This document shows, piece by piece, positions 8,277 through 17,315 of a stretch of 64,000 bases of DNA. The first letter of the stretch is position 1, and each line of letters starts with the position of its first letter. Position numbers and translations under genes: made by a program. The stretch spans positions 62,001 to 126,000 of the forward strand of contig SXIK01000117.1 of NCBI GenBank assembly GCA_005772855.1, read 5' to 3'. The DNA comes from Planctomycetia bacterium. Lineage in GTDB: Bacteria; Planctomycetota; UBA8108; SXIK01. Below the pieces are notes generated by a model. That model searched no databases and was not told the DNA's origin. It worked only from the letters and a program-made list of their open reading frames with translations.

Positions 8277-10901
8277 TTAATCGCAGTCGCTCGCCTCGAT
8301 TGCCCGCTCAAGGGCCTCGCAAACGCGGCGCCTCTGATCCCGAGGCAATCGGTCCACCGCTCTTGCGAGCTGCTCCGCGCCGATCTCGACGCTCGAGATC
8401 GCCGGCAGGCTGGCGCACTCGCGCCAGGCACGAATCACCTCGTTGGCTAGCACCAGTCGGAAGTGCCCGCCGTCGGCGAAGAGTGCCAGCATGGCCTTCA
8501 AGATATCGCAGGCGCACTCGGGCATGTTGGCCAGCGTCATGAAACCCCCGATGATGCTACCGAGCGGCAAGTCGTCGACCAACTCGTCGAGGAGGGTGAG
8601 CCCTATCAATTCCACAAGCTGTCGGATCGCATCCTCATCTCCACCCTGGGCGCGCTCCCGGAGCTGTCGGATCCGCTCCGCGAGCTCCTGAGCGGCTTGA
8701 CGACGCTTTGCCTCCTCCTCGGCCGCGGCCTTGGCCCGTCGGTACTCCTCTTCCGCGGCGGCGCGGGCTTCCTCCTGCGCTTTCCGGAGCGCCTCCTCCT
8801 CTCGACGAGTTTCCTCCTCGAGGGCTCGCCGGCGCTCTTCCGCCTCGGCCGCGCGGCGCTCTGCGTCGCGGAGGGCGTCCTCGAGTCTCCCGATCTCATC
8901 CGCAATCACAGCCTCCCGTGCGTGCTTGGCATCGCGGAGTGCTTCCAGCTTCGCCTTGAACTTCTCGAGCTCCTCGCAGGTGCGTGGTACGGAGCCGAAG
9001 AGGTCCGCGAGCATGTCGGCGAGCCAGCCGGCTCCCACCTCCCTGAGCTTGCGAACAAGGTCGTCCAGGTGCGGGGCCTGGGGCGATCCGCCGTTGAGCA
9101 CGTCGAAGTACTTATCCAGCAGCGAGTCGATCTCGTCCACCTCGGTTGCGGCATTCTCGAGCTTCTCGATGTTGCCCTTCAGCCACTCCTTTTCCTTCTC
9201 GAGGTCGGCGATCTCCTTCTCGCAGTCCTGGATCGCCTTCCAGAGCTCCTCGTACTCGGAGATCAGTGCGTCGAGCTTCTTTTTCTCCTCGTTGTACGCC
9301 TTGCCCATGGGTGCGTACTTGATCACGTCGCGGCCTCCGTTGACGACCTGCAGCCCGGTGATGTCGTACGTCACTCCGGAGTCCGTGATGTTCAGGTGGC
9401 CCATGTTGTCGCCGAGCGTGCGGCGTGTCTTGTGGTACTGCTCGCGGATGGCAGCTTTCAGCGCGGCGTGCCGCTTCTTCAGATCCTCGAGCTTGGCCTT
9501 CTTGTCCTCGAGCGCCGTCTCCACCCCGGAGAGTCGATCCCTCTTGCCTTGTAGCGCGTCATCGATGGCGGGCCGGTCATCCTGCGTGGCTCCCGAAAGC
9601 AAGTCCTCGCGGCGCTTTATCAGCTCCTTGAGTGCCGCCATGTCCTCCGGGCCGAAGTAGGAGTCCAGGTACCGATTCACGAGGACGAGCGCGTCCTCTT
9701 CGTCCTCGAGCGCCTTGATCTGGCGCTTCAGCTCCTCGGCTTCCGCCTGTGCTTGTGCTGCTTCGGCGCCGGCCGCGTTCGCCTCGGTTGCGAGCTGGCG
9801 AAGGGAGTTCCTGAGCGACTCGATCTGCGGACTCGTGACCGAGGCCTCCACCATCCGCAGGTTCCCCTCGGCGAATTCCACCTGCTGGAGAAGCCTCTCG
9901 AGCTGAGGGTCACCGGCGGGGGAGTGGCTTGCGAGCGCCGCAAGCTCTTTCATGGACAAGGTGTCGGCCGCAGTGGGCTTTACCTCGAGGCTCCTTGGGA
10001 GGAAGATAGTGGCCACGGGTGCCTCGAAAGTTCGCTGGGTTGTTGGGCTTTCCTGTCCGTCCTTGATCACCGTGACGGTTCCGTCGGAGGGTCCCGAGCG
10101 CCAGGCGGTGGCTCGAAGGGTGTACTGGCCCTTGGGAAGGTCGTGGGTGTTGACGACCCAACCCGCTTCGGGGCCCAGAACTGCCACCAGAGAGAGCAAG
10201 TTCTGAAGCCGCACCGGGCCGACGAGGCCGTCCGGCGTGACCTTGAAGAGGTCCAGGGTCAAGTGCTCCGGGACGAGACCCCCCACGGGCAGTATGCTGA
10301 CGTGGAAAACGTCGTCCACCAGGCTTGGCGGCGGAAGCTGGTTCCAGAGGAGCCGGGGCTCAACCCCGAGGCGCTCGGGGCACCCGGAGTCGGGCGCGAG
10401 CGAACCTCCAAGGCTCTCGCAAAGGCCCGAGCGGACGTTGAAGCGTCCCAGCCCCGGCAGGCAGCAGGGCTCTGTGCCGCTGAGCGAGATTGACTCGAGC
10501 CACTGGACGATCGGGCTGCCGCCACCGGACGATTCGCAGCCAGGACGGGCGGCGCGATTGCACCCGAGCGCATCCCGGGGTGAAGGGTCGGCGCCGCAGG
10601 CAGGAAACGGCGAGGAGGGCGGAGGACCACCAAGGAAGAGGTAGCCCAGCTCGTAAATGACGTCCGTCAGTTCGAGGATGCCGTCGTCGTTGACGTCGGC
10701 GGCGTCGAAGCAGTCGAGGCGGCTCGAGCCCAGAAAGAGGTGCCCCAGAGTGGAGAGGACGTCGCTCAGGTCGAGCGTGTTGTCTCCATTGGAGTCGCCA
10801 CGAACGAAGGACGACTGTGCTGCGACTGGACGGGGGAGGAAAGCACCCGTGGCAAGGGTCAGAAGGAGGAGGACGACGGACAGCGTGCGAGACTGGAACA
10901 T
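8277..10901 (-). CDS. Secreted dockerin-repeat protein with long coiled coil
   Basis: This 874-residue protein begins with a clear signal peptide (MFQSRTLSVVLLLLTLATGA, cut near VAAQ). Residues 32-100 hold two dockerin-like Ca2+ repeats: RGDSNGDNTLDLSDVLSTLG followed by LFLG, and AADVNDDGILELTDVIYELG followed by LFLGG. A beta-rich domain follows (about 150-310), and from about 320 to 770 the chain is dominated by charged heptads (AQAEAEELKRQIKALEDEED; RRALEEETRREEEALRKAQE), a long coiled coil. The last 100 residues form a small Cys-containing domain. AAGGAG lies 8 bases before ATG 10901. Dockerin-like repeats of this form are frequent in planctomycete exoproteins; their partner is not established. 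Confidence 0.9.
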   Translation of the reverse strand: MFQSRTLSVVLLLLTLATGAFLPRPVAAQSSFVRGDSNGDNTLDLSDVLSTLGHLFLGSSRLDCFDAADVNDDGILELTDVIYELGYLFLGGPPPSSPFPACGADPSPRDALGCNRAARPGCESSGGGSPIVQWLESISLSGTEPCCLPGLGRFNVRSGLCESLGGSLAPDSGCPERLGVEPRLLWNQLPPPSLVDDVFHVSILPVGGLVPEHLTLDLFKVTPDGLVGPVRLQNLLSLVAVLGPEAGWVVNTHDLPKGQYTLRATAWRSGPSDGTVTVIKDGQESPTTQRTFEAPVATIFLPRSLEVKPTAADTLSMKELAALASHSPAGDPQLERLLQQVEFAEGNLRMVEASVTSPQIESLRNSLRQLATEANAAGAEAAQAQAEAEELKRQIKALEDEEDALVLVNRYLDSYFGPEDMAALKELIKRREDLLSGATQDDRPAIDDALQGKRDRLSGVETALEDKKAKLEDLKKRHAALKAAIREQYHKTRRTLGDNMGHLNITDSGVTYDITGLQVVNGGRDVIKYAPMGKAYNEEKKKLDALISEYEELWKAIQDCEKEIADLEKEKEWLKGNIEKLENAATEVDEIDSLLDKYFDVLNGGSPQAPHLDDLVRKLREVGAGWLADMLADLFGSVPRTCEELEKFKAKLEALRDAKHAREAVIADEIGRLEDALRDAERRAAEAEERRRALEEETRREEEALRKAQEEARAAAEEEYRRAKAAAEEEAKRRQAAQELAERIRQLRERAQGGDEDAIRQLVELIGLTLLDELVDDLPLGSIIGGFMTLANMPECACDILKAMLALFADGGHFRLVLANEVIRAWRECASLPAISSVEIGAEQLARAVDRLPRDQRRRVCEALERAIEASDCD

Positions 10902-11000
10902 GGCTCAAGCTCCTTGGGAGTTGTGGGGGATGTTGCCTTTTCTCCAACAACGCTGCCCGGGCTTTCGTGCGCAGAAAAATCTCGAAAGGAGCTCTGCGAT

Positions 11001-12182
11001 TCAGTGCAAGTCTGAAAAAATTCCCGGCGGCGCCGTCATGTGTCCCCCCGGGGTGGCAGCGGTGACTTGGTCCGCCGCGAGTTGGCCGCAGCCCGCCGCA
11101 ACGCTCTTGCCGCCCGAATATCGGATCTTGACAGGGATATCGAGGCTGCCGATGGCGGTCGTGAAATTCTTCACTTCGGCCCACGTGGGCGGGCGGTACC
11201 GGTCGCCCACAGCGTTGTAGGGAATCACATCGAGGATGCAGGGAAGCCCGTCGACGAATTTTCGAAGCGCCTCCACGTCTGCCTCACCCATGTTCACGTC
11301 AGGAATCGCAACGTACTCGATCGTGACGAGGCGGTTTCGCTTTCGCGATGCAAGGTACTCAACCATGGCTTCCCGCAGCTCCTGGAGGCAATAAGTTGCC
11401 TCGATCGGCATGATCTCGCGGCGTTTCTCCGGGATCGCCGAGCTGATCGAGAAGAAGAGCTGAAACGGATGGGCCTCCCGGGTGAAACGGCGGATCATCG
11501 GTACGACACCAGCCGTCGAGATCACGATCTTTCGGTGGGAAACTTGCGCCCCCTCGGTGCGCGTCAGCCGATACGCAGCCTCGATAACGTTTTCGTAGTT
11601 GAGGAGAGGCTCGCCCATCCCCATGAAGACGATGTTGGTGACACGCCGGCCTGCGAGACGCTCGGCCCAGGCGTGCTGCTCGACGATCTCACCGGGTGTG
11701 AGGTTGGCCCGCCAGCCGAGGAAGCCCGTTGCGCAAAAGGAGCACGCGAGCGCACAGCCAACCTGGCTTGAGAGACAGAGCGTGAGGTCTTCGCGGTGAG
11801 GAATGGTAACGGCCTCGATGCTCTCGACTCGGCCTCCTCGCGTGAGTCTCCGAACGTCGAGTACGGTGCGGATGCTACCGTCGGAGTCGGCCTTGACATG
11901 CCTGCGGTATTCGAGGAGCGGCTCGATGCGTAACGCACGATCGACGATCGGAAAACGCCGGGTACCGATCAGGCCAATTCGTGCTGTTTCGTCCCGCGTG
12001 AGCGCGCCATGGCGGAAGAGCGCGATGGCCAGGGCAAACGCGAGATTCTTGGGCGGCTTTGGCGAGTGCGGCCAGAGGGCTCGTTCAATTCCAGTGAGGC
12101 TCAGCTCTCGCGCCGACGGGCGCGCATCCGCTGGGGTCGATCCCTTATCGGGTGAAAAGTAGTTGGACGAGCTCTCCAGCAC
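11001..12182 (-). CDS. rlmN: 23S rRNA (adenine-2503-C2)-methyltransferase RlmN
   Basis: A radical-SAM methyltransferase that methylates C2 of A2503 in 23S rRNA (and A37 in some tRNAs). The cluster motif is CALACSFC, followed by ATGFLG. Further family blocks are FMGMGEPLLNYENV, KIVISTAGVVP, and near the end SGGKSVAAGCGQL, which contains the methyl-carrying Cys. The frame stays open upstream to 12374, but that stretch does not resemble RlmN. GTG at 12182 is proposed as the start, giving 393 residues; it follows a strong hairpin (12210-12240). Upstream neighbour on the same strand is the FGE-like lipoprotein gene. Confidence 0.92.
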   Translation of the reverse strand: MLESSSNYFSPDKGSTPADARPSARELSLTGIERALWPHSPKPPKNLAFALAIALFRHGALTRDETARIGLIGTRRFPIVDRALRIEPLLEYRRHVKADSDGSIRTVLDVRRLTRGGRVESIEAVTIPHREDLTLCLSSQVGCALACSFCATGFLGWRANLTPGEIVEQHAWAERLAGRRVTNIVFMGMGEPLLNYENVIEAAYRLTRTEGAQVSHRKIVISTAGVVPMIRRFTREAHPFQLFFSISSAIPEKRREIMPIEATYCLQELREAMVEYLASRKRNRLVTIEYVAIPDVNMGEADVEALRKFVDGLPCILDVIPYNAVGDRYRPPTWAEVKNFTTAIGSLDIPVKIRYSGGKSVAAGCGQLAADQVTAATPGGHMTAPPGIFSDLH

Positions 12183-12209
12183 AGTAGGTTTCCGGGGTCT
12201 CTGTGACAG

Positions 12210-12240
12210 AGCCCGATTACAGCTGCGCTGCAATCGGGCT
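12210..12240 (-). terminator. Hairpin between FGE-like gene and rlmN
   Basis: On either strand, AGCCCGATT (12210-12218) and AATCGGGCT (12232-12240) pair perfectly, with an inner CAGC/GCTG stem. It lies 28 bases upstream of the proposed rlmN start and downstream of the FGE-like gene stop. It could terminate the upstream transcript or structure the rlmN leader; no T-tract follows. Confidence 0.45.
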
Positions 12241-12374
12241 CCATGTGAACAGGATAGCGTCTTCGAGCCAGTAGGCGCAAAAACTATTGTGTGCACCCCT
12301 GGTTTGTTCCCCGGGACCGCAGCCGGATCTTGCCCTTGCGCCTCGATTGGCCCGCAAAGTGCCCGGGAAACCAA

Positions 12375-13178
12375 TCAGAGGGATACAGCTGGCCGTAAAG
12401 TCGCAATGACATGCGCTGGGTCGTCAACCGCGCAGCCGCCTCGGTTGGCGCTTCGGGCGAACTTGACAGTATGCCTACAATCGCCTCCGCGTCTCTCGCC
12501 CTGCCCCGTGGGTGTCTTGCACTCGGGGTTCACGCCACTGGATTCCGGCCTATCGTAGAACGCAGCATCGTAGGTATCCTTGCACCGCTCGAACGCATTG
12601 CCATACATGTCGTGAAGGCCATAACCGTTCGGGCCCTTCTCACCTCGTCGATGCAGTCGGCCTTCCGAGTTTGTGCTGATCCAGCCCATCTCCTCCACCG
12701 TGGCGCCGCTCTTGGTGGGATCGTTCGGTCCTCCCTGACATGCGTACTCCCACTGTGCCGCTGTAGGTAAAGAAAGGCCGCTCTTTTCAGCAAACTTCAT
12801 GCAATCGTTCCATGTGACAAAATGGACCGGCATCTCTGGATCCTTGACCAGATCGGATGGGTTTGTCCCCATGACCTTTTCCCACTCCGCCTGGCTTACC
12901 TCGTACTTGGCGATGAGGAATGGAGTGAGCGTCACGCTGTGCATGCGCTCGTCCGCGTCTCGCCCCGCTTCCGACTCCGGGCTTCCAACTGTACAAGAAC
13001 CGCCCGGGATACTGACAAAGATGATTCCCGTCTTCTCGTGCCGATATTCCGGGCGTCCCTGTGCGTTGGCCTTGGTAATCAGGGTGAAACCCGCGGGAAT
13101 CTTGGGCCCGGGGAGCCCTTGGCAGGCGACCCCACAACAGGCAAGAAGGAGAAATGACAATAGACTCAAGAACTTCAT
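12375..13178 (-). CDS. FGE/SUMF1-fold lipoprotein, probably not a true formylglycine enzyme
   Basis: The start at 13178 is preferred over ATG 13190 because GGAG sits 6 bases before it; the product is 267 residues. The N-terminus MKFLSLLSFLLLACCGVACQ is a lipoprotein-type signal. From residue 50 on it has the FGE-sulfatase (SUMF1) pattern: FVSIPGGSCTVGSPESEAGR, LIAKYEVSQAEWEKVMGTNP, PVHFVTWNDCMKFAEKSG, LPTAAQWEYAC and GLHDMYGNAFERC. The C-terminal Cys pair that oxidises sulfatase cysteine in true FGE is not evident, although several cysteines remain (GGDC, RGGCAVDD). The fold is widely reused in planctomycetes for binding or signalling proteins. A TTGACT element is centred near 13255 upstream. 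Confidence 0.82.
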   Translation of the reverse strand: MKFLSLLSFLLLACCGVACQGLPGPKIPAGFTLITKANAQGRPEYRHEKTGIIFVSIPGGSCTVGSPESEAGRDADERMHSVTLTPFLIAKYEVSQAEWEKVMGTNPSDLVKDPEMPVHFVTWNDCMKFAEKSGLSLPTAAQWEYACQGGPNDPTKSGATVEEMGWISTNSEGRLHRRGEKGPNGYGLHDMYGNAFERCKDTYDAAFYDRPESSGVNPECKTPTGQGERRGGDCRHTVKFARSANRGGCAVDDPAHVIATLRPAVSL

Positions 13179-13229
13179 GAAGCACTCCATGAAAAAGTAG
13201 TTGCTGGTTCTCGGGAACCAAAGGACTCA

Positions 13230-13270
13230 AATGCTGTACCCACTGGATTCGAAGTCAAGCCCGTTCTGGG
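13230..13270 (-). promoter_or_regulatory. Putative promoter of FGE-like lipoprotein gene
   Basis: On the minus strand CCCAGAACGGGCTTGACTTC places TTGACT at 13258-13253. A weak -10 candidate (AGCATT) lies 17 bases further on, about 52 bases from the start codon. The 19-base block CCCAGARCGGGCTTGACTT recurs upstream of the DUF4432 gene at 14601, which supports a real element. Confidence 0.5.
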
Positions 13271-13309
13271 GCGCGAATCTTCCGGCCCTTCAAGTCTTCA
13301 CACCGGCGT

Positions 13310-14491
13310 TCAGCCCTTGATGGGCCCGTCAAAACGCAGCAAGTCCTTGATCTCTCCGGCGGTTGACAACGCACGAAGCCTCACTTGGTACTGTCGTACC
13401 TGACCCGGCTCAAGGTACTGTTCGGCAGAGGGATGCTTGTCCTTGGCCTTGCCCTGGAGTGAGCCGGAGAACGGCTCAACGCCGGTCACGTAGGACCCGG
13501 CGGGGCCGAAGTGCTGCCAGTTGGCAAACCGAGGCAGTTGCTCCAGTGGATAGGAGAGCTCAAAGCCAAGTCCTAGCCGCTCGTTGACCAGGCCCACGTG
13601 GGCTACCCCATCGCGGTCTGGCTCGATGTCCACGATCAGCCCGCGTTCGCCGGCGCCTGAGTGCTCGGGCAGGGGTTCCGGCGCGATCTTGAACCTTCTG
13701 AGTGCTGTGTTGCTGAGGTGTTGCCTGGTGGCGCCGTCGCCTGGCGATGGTGCGGTCTGCCAAAATTCGGCCTTGCCCCGATAGACGAATCTTGCCCCGG
13801 CATCGAGCAGCGGATAGCCCAAGTTCACGTGGTAGAGCCAGTGGTGAGCGACGCGCGTGTTGCCGAGGTTGGTCACCTGGTCGCAAAGCAAGATCTCGGG
13901 TTGGCCGAGGATGCACGTGATCTGCCGGCGCACTTCGACCACCGGGCCGAACATCCGGCTGTCGCGTAGGACCATGGAGAGCAGCATTTCGTATCGGCCG
14001 CGCCGCGGGTCGGGGTTCAGGATGGTTTCGACTGCGGCCGGGATGTTCGAGTGGTTTCCATGGAGTGTGGTCTGGACGCCGTCCTCCATGCGGGGCGCGC
14101 CGATGTACTGCGGGCCGCAAGTCGTGACCAGTCCGCCGGGCCAGCCGATGAGCCACTCCAGGCCGGCGCGAAAGGCGTGGCTCTGGGGTACGAGGCCGTT
14201 GGGCGTGAGGTATGCCAGCGAGTGTTGGTTGAAGAAGGCGTCGACAATGTCGCCGCCGCGGTCGAGGGCCACAGTGAAACGCAGGCCCGAGCCTGTGTTG
14301 AACTGGGCAACGCGGCATCCGCCGCCACTGGTGCCGCCGAGGCCCGGGTGGTCCATCAGTGCGGTCTGAATGCCGCCGACCTGGTGCACGTTCTCGAACT
14401 TGTTGTGATCAAAGTCGGCACGCAGGGCTGCCCCGGCTCGGTCGGGACGGTGGTGGCTTCGAGAAGCGGACGGGCGAGAAATTTTTGCCAT
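13310..14491 (-). CDS. DUF4432 aldose-1-epimerase-like protein
   Basis: ATG 14491 is chosen because GAGG lies 9 bases upstream; an earlier ATG at 14521 lacks one. The 393-residue product has the DUF4432 galactose-mutarotase-like pattern: GCRVAQFNTGSGLRFTVALD (dominant R/D pair), RGGDIVDAFFNQHSLAYLTP, EWLIGWPGGLVTTCGPQYIG, TTLHGNHSNIPA with the conserved His, NHWLYH-like HHWLYHVNLGYPLL, and a C-terminal GVEPFSG. It binds a pyranose and probably interconverts anomers or acts on an aldose derivative; the exact substrate is not known for the family. Next gene upstream on the same strand is an SDR with the same type of promoter element. Confidence 0.88.
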   Translation of the reverse strand: MAKISRPSASRSHHRPDRAGAALRADFDHNKFENVHQVGGIQTALMDHPGLGGTSGGGCRVAQFNTGSGLRFTVALDRGGDIVDAFFNQHSLAYLTPNGLVPQSHAFRAGLEWLIGWPGGLVTTCGPQYIGAPRMEDGVQTTLHGNHSNIPAAVETILNPDPRRGRYEMLLSMVLRDSRMFGPVVEVRRQITCILGQPEILLCDQVTNLGNTRVAHHWLYHVNLGYPLLDAGARFVYRGKAEFWQTAPSPGDGATRQHLSNTALRRFKIAPEPLPEHSGAGERGLIVDIEPDRDGVAHVGLVNERLGLGFELSYPLEQLPRFANWQHFGPAGSYVTGVEPFSGSLQGKAKDKHPSAEQYLEPGQVRQYQVRLRALSTAGEIKDLLRFDGPIKG

Positions 14492-14577
14492 ATCGGAGTT
14501 CCTCTGGAGGGCGGGAGGCATTGGAGGTCCTGTGATTCGACGGTGAGTTGTTGACCTGACCGCTCACCTTCTCAGGG

Positions 14578-14617
14578 AATCTCGTTCAGCTCACTCTTCA
14601 AGTCAAGCCCGCTCTGG
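14578..14617 (-). promoter_or_regulatory. Putative promoter of DUF4432 gene
   Basis: The minus strand reads CCCAGAGCGGGCTTGACTTG, with TTGACT at 14606-14601 and GAGATT about 17 bases downstream. The upstream half (CCCAGARCGGGC) is shared with the element at 13253 beyond the -35 hexamer itself, hinting at a common regulator or sigma preference. Confidence 0.5.
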
Positions 14618-14659
14618 GAGGAGCTTGAGGGTGCGGAGAGGCATGCCCATGTCGTGTCG

Positions 14660-15421
14660 TCAATTTCCCGTGCTCAGTCCACCGTCGAGATGAATGGTTT
14701 GGCCCGTCACATATTCTGCTGCGGGCGAAGCGAGATAGACGGCAAGGCCGGCGAGATCCTCGTCGTTGCCGATTCGCCCCATGGGCACGCGCTGTAGCAC
14801 GCGCCGTACCCATTCGGGGTCATCGAATAGACGTTCACTCAGGGGAGTGCGAAATGGGCCGGGCGAGAGATTGTTGACGGTGATGCCATGCGGCGCGAGC
14901 TCGATGGCCATCACCTTGGTCAATTGGCTCAGCCCGGCCTTGCTCGCGCAGTAGCCGGATTGCAAGGGTGAGGCGAGCGTCGAGGCGACCGAACCAATGT
15001 GGATGATCCGGCCCCAGCGCCGGGGCTGCATCAGCTTGGCCGCGGCTTGAGCGGAGAAGAACGCACCTTTCAAATTGGTGTCGATCACGATGTCCCAGCT
15101 CTGTTCGTCGTAGTCGAGTGTGGGAAGTCGCCGGTTGGTGCCTGCACTTGTGACGAGTATGTCCAGCCGGCCATGGCGGCTTGCCACGTCCGCGAACTGC
15201 CGGTCGATGTCCGCCTTGCGTGTCACGTCCAGAGCGATCGCCTCGGCGCGCGCGCCCGCGCGTGTCAGATGTTCGACGGCTTCTCGCGCCTTTTCGATCC
15301 GCCTTCCAGCAATGACTACCAGTGCGCCTGCTCTCGCAAGTCCTTGCGCCACACCGAAACCGATGCCCGTGGCGCCACCAGTGACGACCGCAAGCCGCCC
15401 TGTGATATCAAAGTTCGCCAA
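14660..15421 (-). CDS. SDR-family oxidoreductase (gluconate 5-dehydrogenase-like)
   Basis: A 253-residue classical short-chain dehydrogenase. The Rossmann motif TGGATGIG lies at residues 14-21, NAG-equivalent TSAGTNRR near 90, the catalytic Ser in GSVAS, and the Tyr/Lys pair in SGYCASKAGL. The C-terminus YVTGQTIHLDGGLSTGN is typical of sugar-acid dehydrogenases such as gluconate 5-dehydrogenase and 2-dehydro-3-deoxygluconate 5-dehydrogenase. The start is TTG 15421 with GGAG upstream (GGCGGAGTAAAAC). With the DUF4432 gene next to it, a role in sugar or sugar-acid conversion is likely; the cofactor is not determined. Confidence 0.88.
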   Translation of the reverse strand: MANFDITGRLAVVTGGATGIGFGVAQGLARAGALVVIAGRRIEKAREAVEHLTRAGARAEAIALDVTRKADIDRQFADVASRHGRLDILVTSAGTNRRLPTLDYDEQSWDIVIDTNLKGAFFSAQAAAKLMQPRRWGRIIHIGSVASTLASPLQSGYCASKAGLSQLTKVMAIELAPHGITVNNLSPGPFRTPLSERLFDDPEWVRRVLQRVPMGRIGNDEDLAGLAVYLASPAAEYVTGQTIHLDGGLSTGN

Positions 15422-15460
15422 GTTTTACTCCGCCAGCCTCCAGGACACTTGATTGCATCG

Positions 15461-15500
15461 AATTTCGTCCAGCACGCCCCCTCAAGTCAAGCGCGTTTTT
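15461..15500 (-). promoter_or_regulatory. Putative promoter of SDR gene
   Basis: The minus strand carries ACGCGCTTGACTTGAGG with TTGACT at 15490-15485 and GAAATT 18 bases on, ending about 40 bases before the TTG start. It is the third member of the GCTTGACTT group upstream of three consecutive minus-strand genes. Confidence 0.5.
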
Positions 15501-15586
15501 GGTGATTGTTGGAGCGGGCCCAGGAAACGGGTTCTTCCCCGCTCTTCAACGACGAGTCTGTAGCCCGTCCTTGTGGCCCCGGCGCG

Positions 15587-16558
15587 TCACCGGCCGACAC
15601 GGGGCATGGGGAGGAACAGTCCGATGGCCCTGGCGCACAAGTAGAGACTCACGAGCGTCAAGCCTTGCGAGAACAGGGATAGCCGCGTCGGCGAAATGCG
15701 CCTCCTGGCCAACACGAGGACCGGCAGAGTTGTGGTCAACAAGAGCAAGACCAGGGACACCGTCGTGAGCGCAGGCCACCAGGCTGAGAGAGTGAGGAGG
15801 ATCAACCCCCCGCTGAGTCCTCCAAGAAATGCCGGCGGAATCAGGATGCTCTTGAGCTCACCAGGAGCCATTTTTCTCTGGAGCCAGCTCCGCAGGTTTC
15901 CGCGACTGCGCCAGGCTTCGCGCCGAAAGAACTCCCTGAGGGTCCTGGACTCACCATGGTGAGCTGCCTGCGCGATGTTATCGAGGATCAATTTGCCGCC
16001 GGTGGAGAGCTTGTATCCCAGATCACTGTCCTCGCAGGTGATCAGACGTTCGTCAAAGCCCCCGACTCTCTCAAAAGCGTCACGCCGAACCAGCAAGTTG
16101 AAGCTGGGAAGCCACATCACGCTCTGCGCACTGATCATGCCTTGCCTTGGGTGAGCAATGGTGTGCCAGGTGGTCTCAACCCACGTGGCGGAGGCGGCTG
16201 GTTGCGCCATGCAAGCGCCCGCTCCGACCACCATGGAATCGCCAAAGTGAGCCGTCAAGCGGCATAGCCAATCCTGCGACAACTCACAATCAGCGTCGAT
16301 GAAAGCGAGCAAGTCGCCGGTAGATTCCTTGGCACCCAGGTTCCTCATGCGACTGACTCGCCCCGGAGTGGTGACCATGACAACTTTCGCCCCATGCTCT
16401 CGAGCGATTGCGGCCGTGCGGTCTCTGGACTGGTTGTCGACCACGATCACCTCAAGCTCCACTTCTCCTCCTGGCCTTTCGAGGAGCTGAAGGGATCTCA
16501 GGCACGCCGGCAAGTGCTGCTCCTCGTTGAGGGCTGGAATAATGAAGGACACTCTCAT
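15587..16558 (-). CDS. Family 2 glycosyltransferase with C-terminal membrane segments
   Basis: The 323-residue product starts MRVSFIIPALNEEQHLPACL, the nucleotide-sugar binding strand of GT2 enzymes, then has VIVVDNQSRDRT, LAFIDADCELSQDWLCRL (the DxD-type metal site) and GGFDERLITCEDSDLGYKL (the catalytic ED region). Two hydrophobic helices close the protein (GGLSGGLILLTLSAWWPALT and the following LLLTTTLPVLVLA), so it is membrane attached. Its start overlaps the stop of the KdsC-like gene by ATGA, so both are probably translated together for a surface polysaccharide or LPS step. Confidence 0.9.
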   Translation of the reverse strand: MRVSFIIPALNEEQHLPACLRSLQLLERPGGEVELEVIVVDNQSRDRTAAIAREHGAKVVMVTTPGRVSRMRNLGAKESTGDLLAFIDADCELSQDWLCRLTAHFGDSMVVGAGACMAQPAASATWVETTWHTIAHPRQGMISAQSVMWLPSFNLLVRRDAFERVGGFDERLITCEDSDLGYKLSTGGKLILDNIAQAAHHGESRTLREFFRREAWRSRGNLRSWLQRKMAPGELKSILIPPAFLGGLSGGLILLTLSAWWPALTTVSLVLLLLTTTLPVLVLARRRISPTRLSLFSQGLTLVSLYLCARAIGLFLPMPRVGR

Positions 16559-17109
16559 GAACTGCCCGCAAGATCGCTTGCGTTGTAGACGATCTCGAGG
16601 CCGATGCGGGTGAGGATCAGCTCCGCGATCTCGCGGACGGCTCCGTGCCCGCCGGGCCTTGTGAGTACGCCCTTCGCGACGCGCTTCAACATGGGATGCC
16701 CATCGGCGACCGAGAAGCTCGCGCCTGCGATTCTCGCACAGCCCATGTCGTTGACATCATTGCCCACAAAGATCACACCGGCCGGGTCAATGCCGCGATC
16801 CGTTAGAAGCCGGCGAAACTCGAGGGTCTTGTCGGAAACGCCCTGAATGCACTCGAGCTTGAGCTTGGCGCACCGGGCCGCCACTACCGGGTTCTTCTCC
16901 GTCGAGAGCACCAGCACGGGAAAGCCGGCACGGTGAAGTAGCGTGGTGCCCATGCCATCACCTCGCGTGCAGGAAACGGACTCCTTGCCATCCTCGGTGA
17001 CATGGACTCGGTCGTCGGTGATCACGCCGTCGAAGTCAAGTACGAGGAGGACGGGTTTTTCGGGAAGAAGCGCGAAAAGCTGCGGGTTCAGGTGCTCGGG
17101 TATTTCCAC
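16555..17109 (-). CDS. KdsC-like HAD phosphatase
   Basis: A 184-residue HAD hydrolase of the KdsC/YrbI type, without a cap domain. Motif I is LDFDGVITDD, motif II lies in FPVLVLSTEKNPVV, motif III Lys in GVSDKTLEF, and motif IV is FVGNDVNDM. KdsC removes phosphate from Kdo-8-phosphate in LPS core synthesis; sister enzymes act on 9-phospho-nonulosonates (sialic-acid-like sugars). The STEKN at motif II favours the nonulosonate side but does not settle it. The start is GTG 17109. It is the first gene of a pair with a GT2 gene, which supports glycan synthesis. Confidence 0.82.
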   Translation of the reverse strand: MEIPEHLNPQLFALLPEKPVLLVLDFDGVITDDRVHVTEDGKESVSCTRGDGMGTTLLHRAGFPVLVLSTEKNPVVAARCAKLKLECIQGVSDKTLEFRRLLTDRGIDPAGVIFVGNDVNDMGCARIAGASFSVADGHPMLKRVAKGVLTRPGGHGAVREIAELILTRIGLEIVYNASDLAGSS

Positions 17110-17315
17110 GGGCGCCGATTATCGCAGCTTTCTACTCTGTGACAACGATGGCGCAGGTTGCCAGCTCCAGAGCGTCTACGTGGTGAAGTGACCCTACCAG
17201 GAGCCGTTCATGAACTTTCGAGCAGCTTGTTGTGTGATTGGCCAGGGGCCGATAGCCTCTCCTGCGTGGTAAGCTTTCTTACGTTTTCAAGTGAAGGCTG
17301 TTACCAAGGTCGATC

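Noticed and set aside
8463-9554. Long plus-strand Leu-rich frame
   Set aside because: Antisense to the coiled-coil region of the dockerin protein; the Leu bias mirrors its Glu/Lys/Gln codons.
11001-12374. TTG start of rlmN at 12374
   Set aside because: The extra 64 residues have no resemblance to RlmN and would run through a strong hairpin at 12210-12240.
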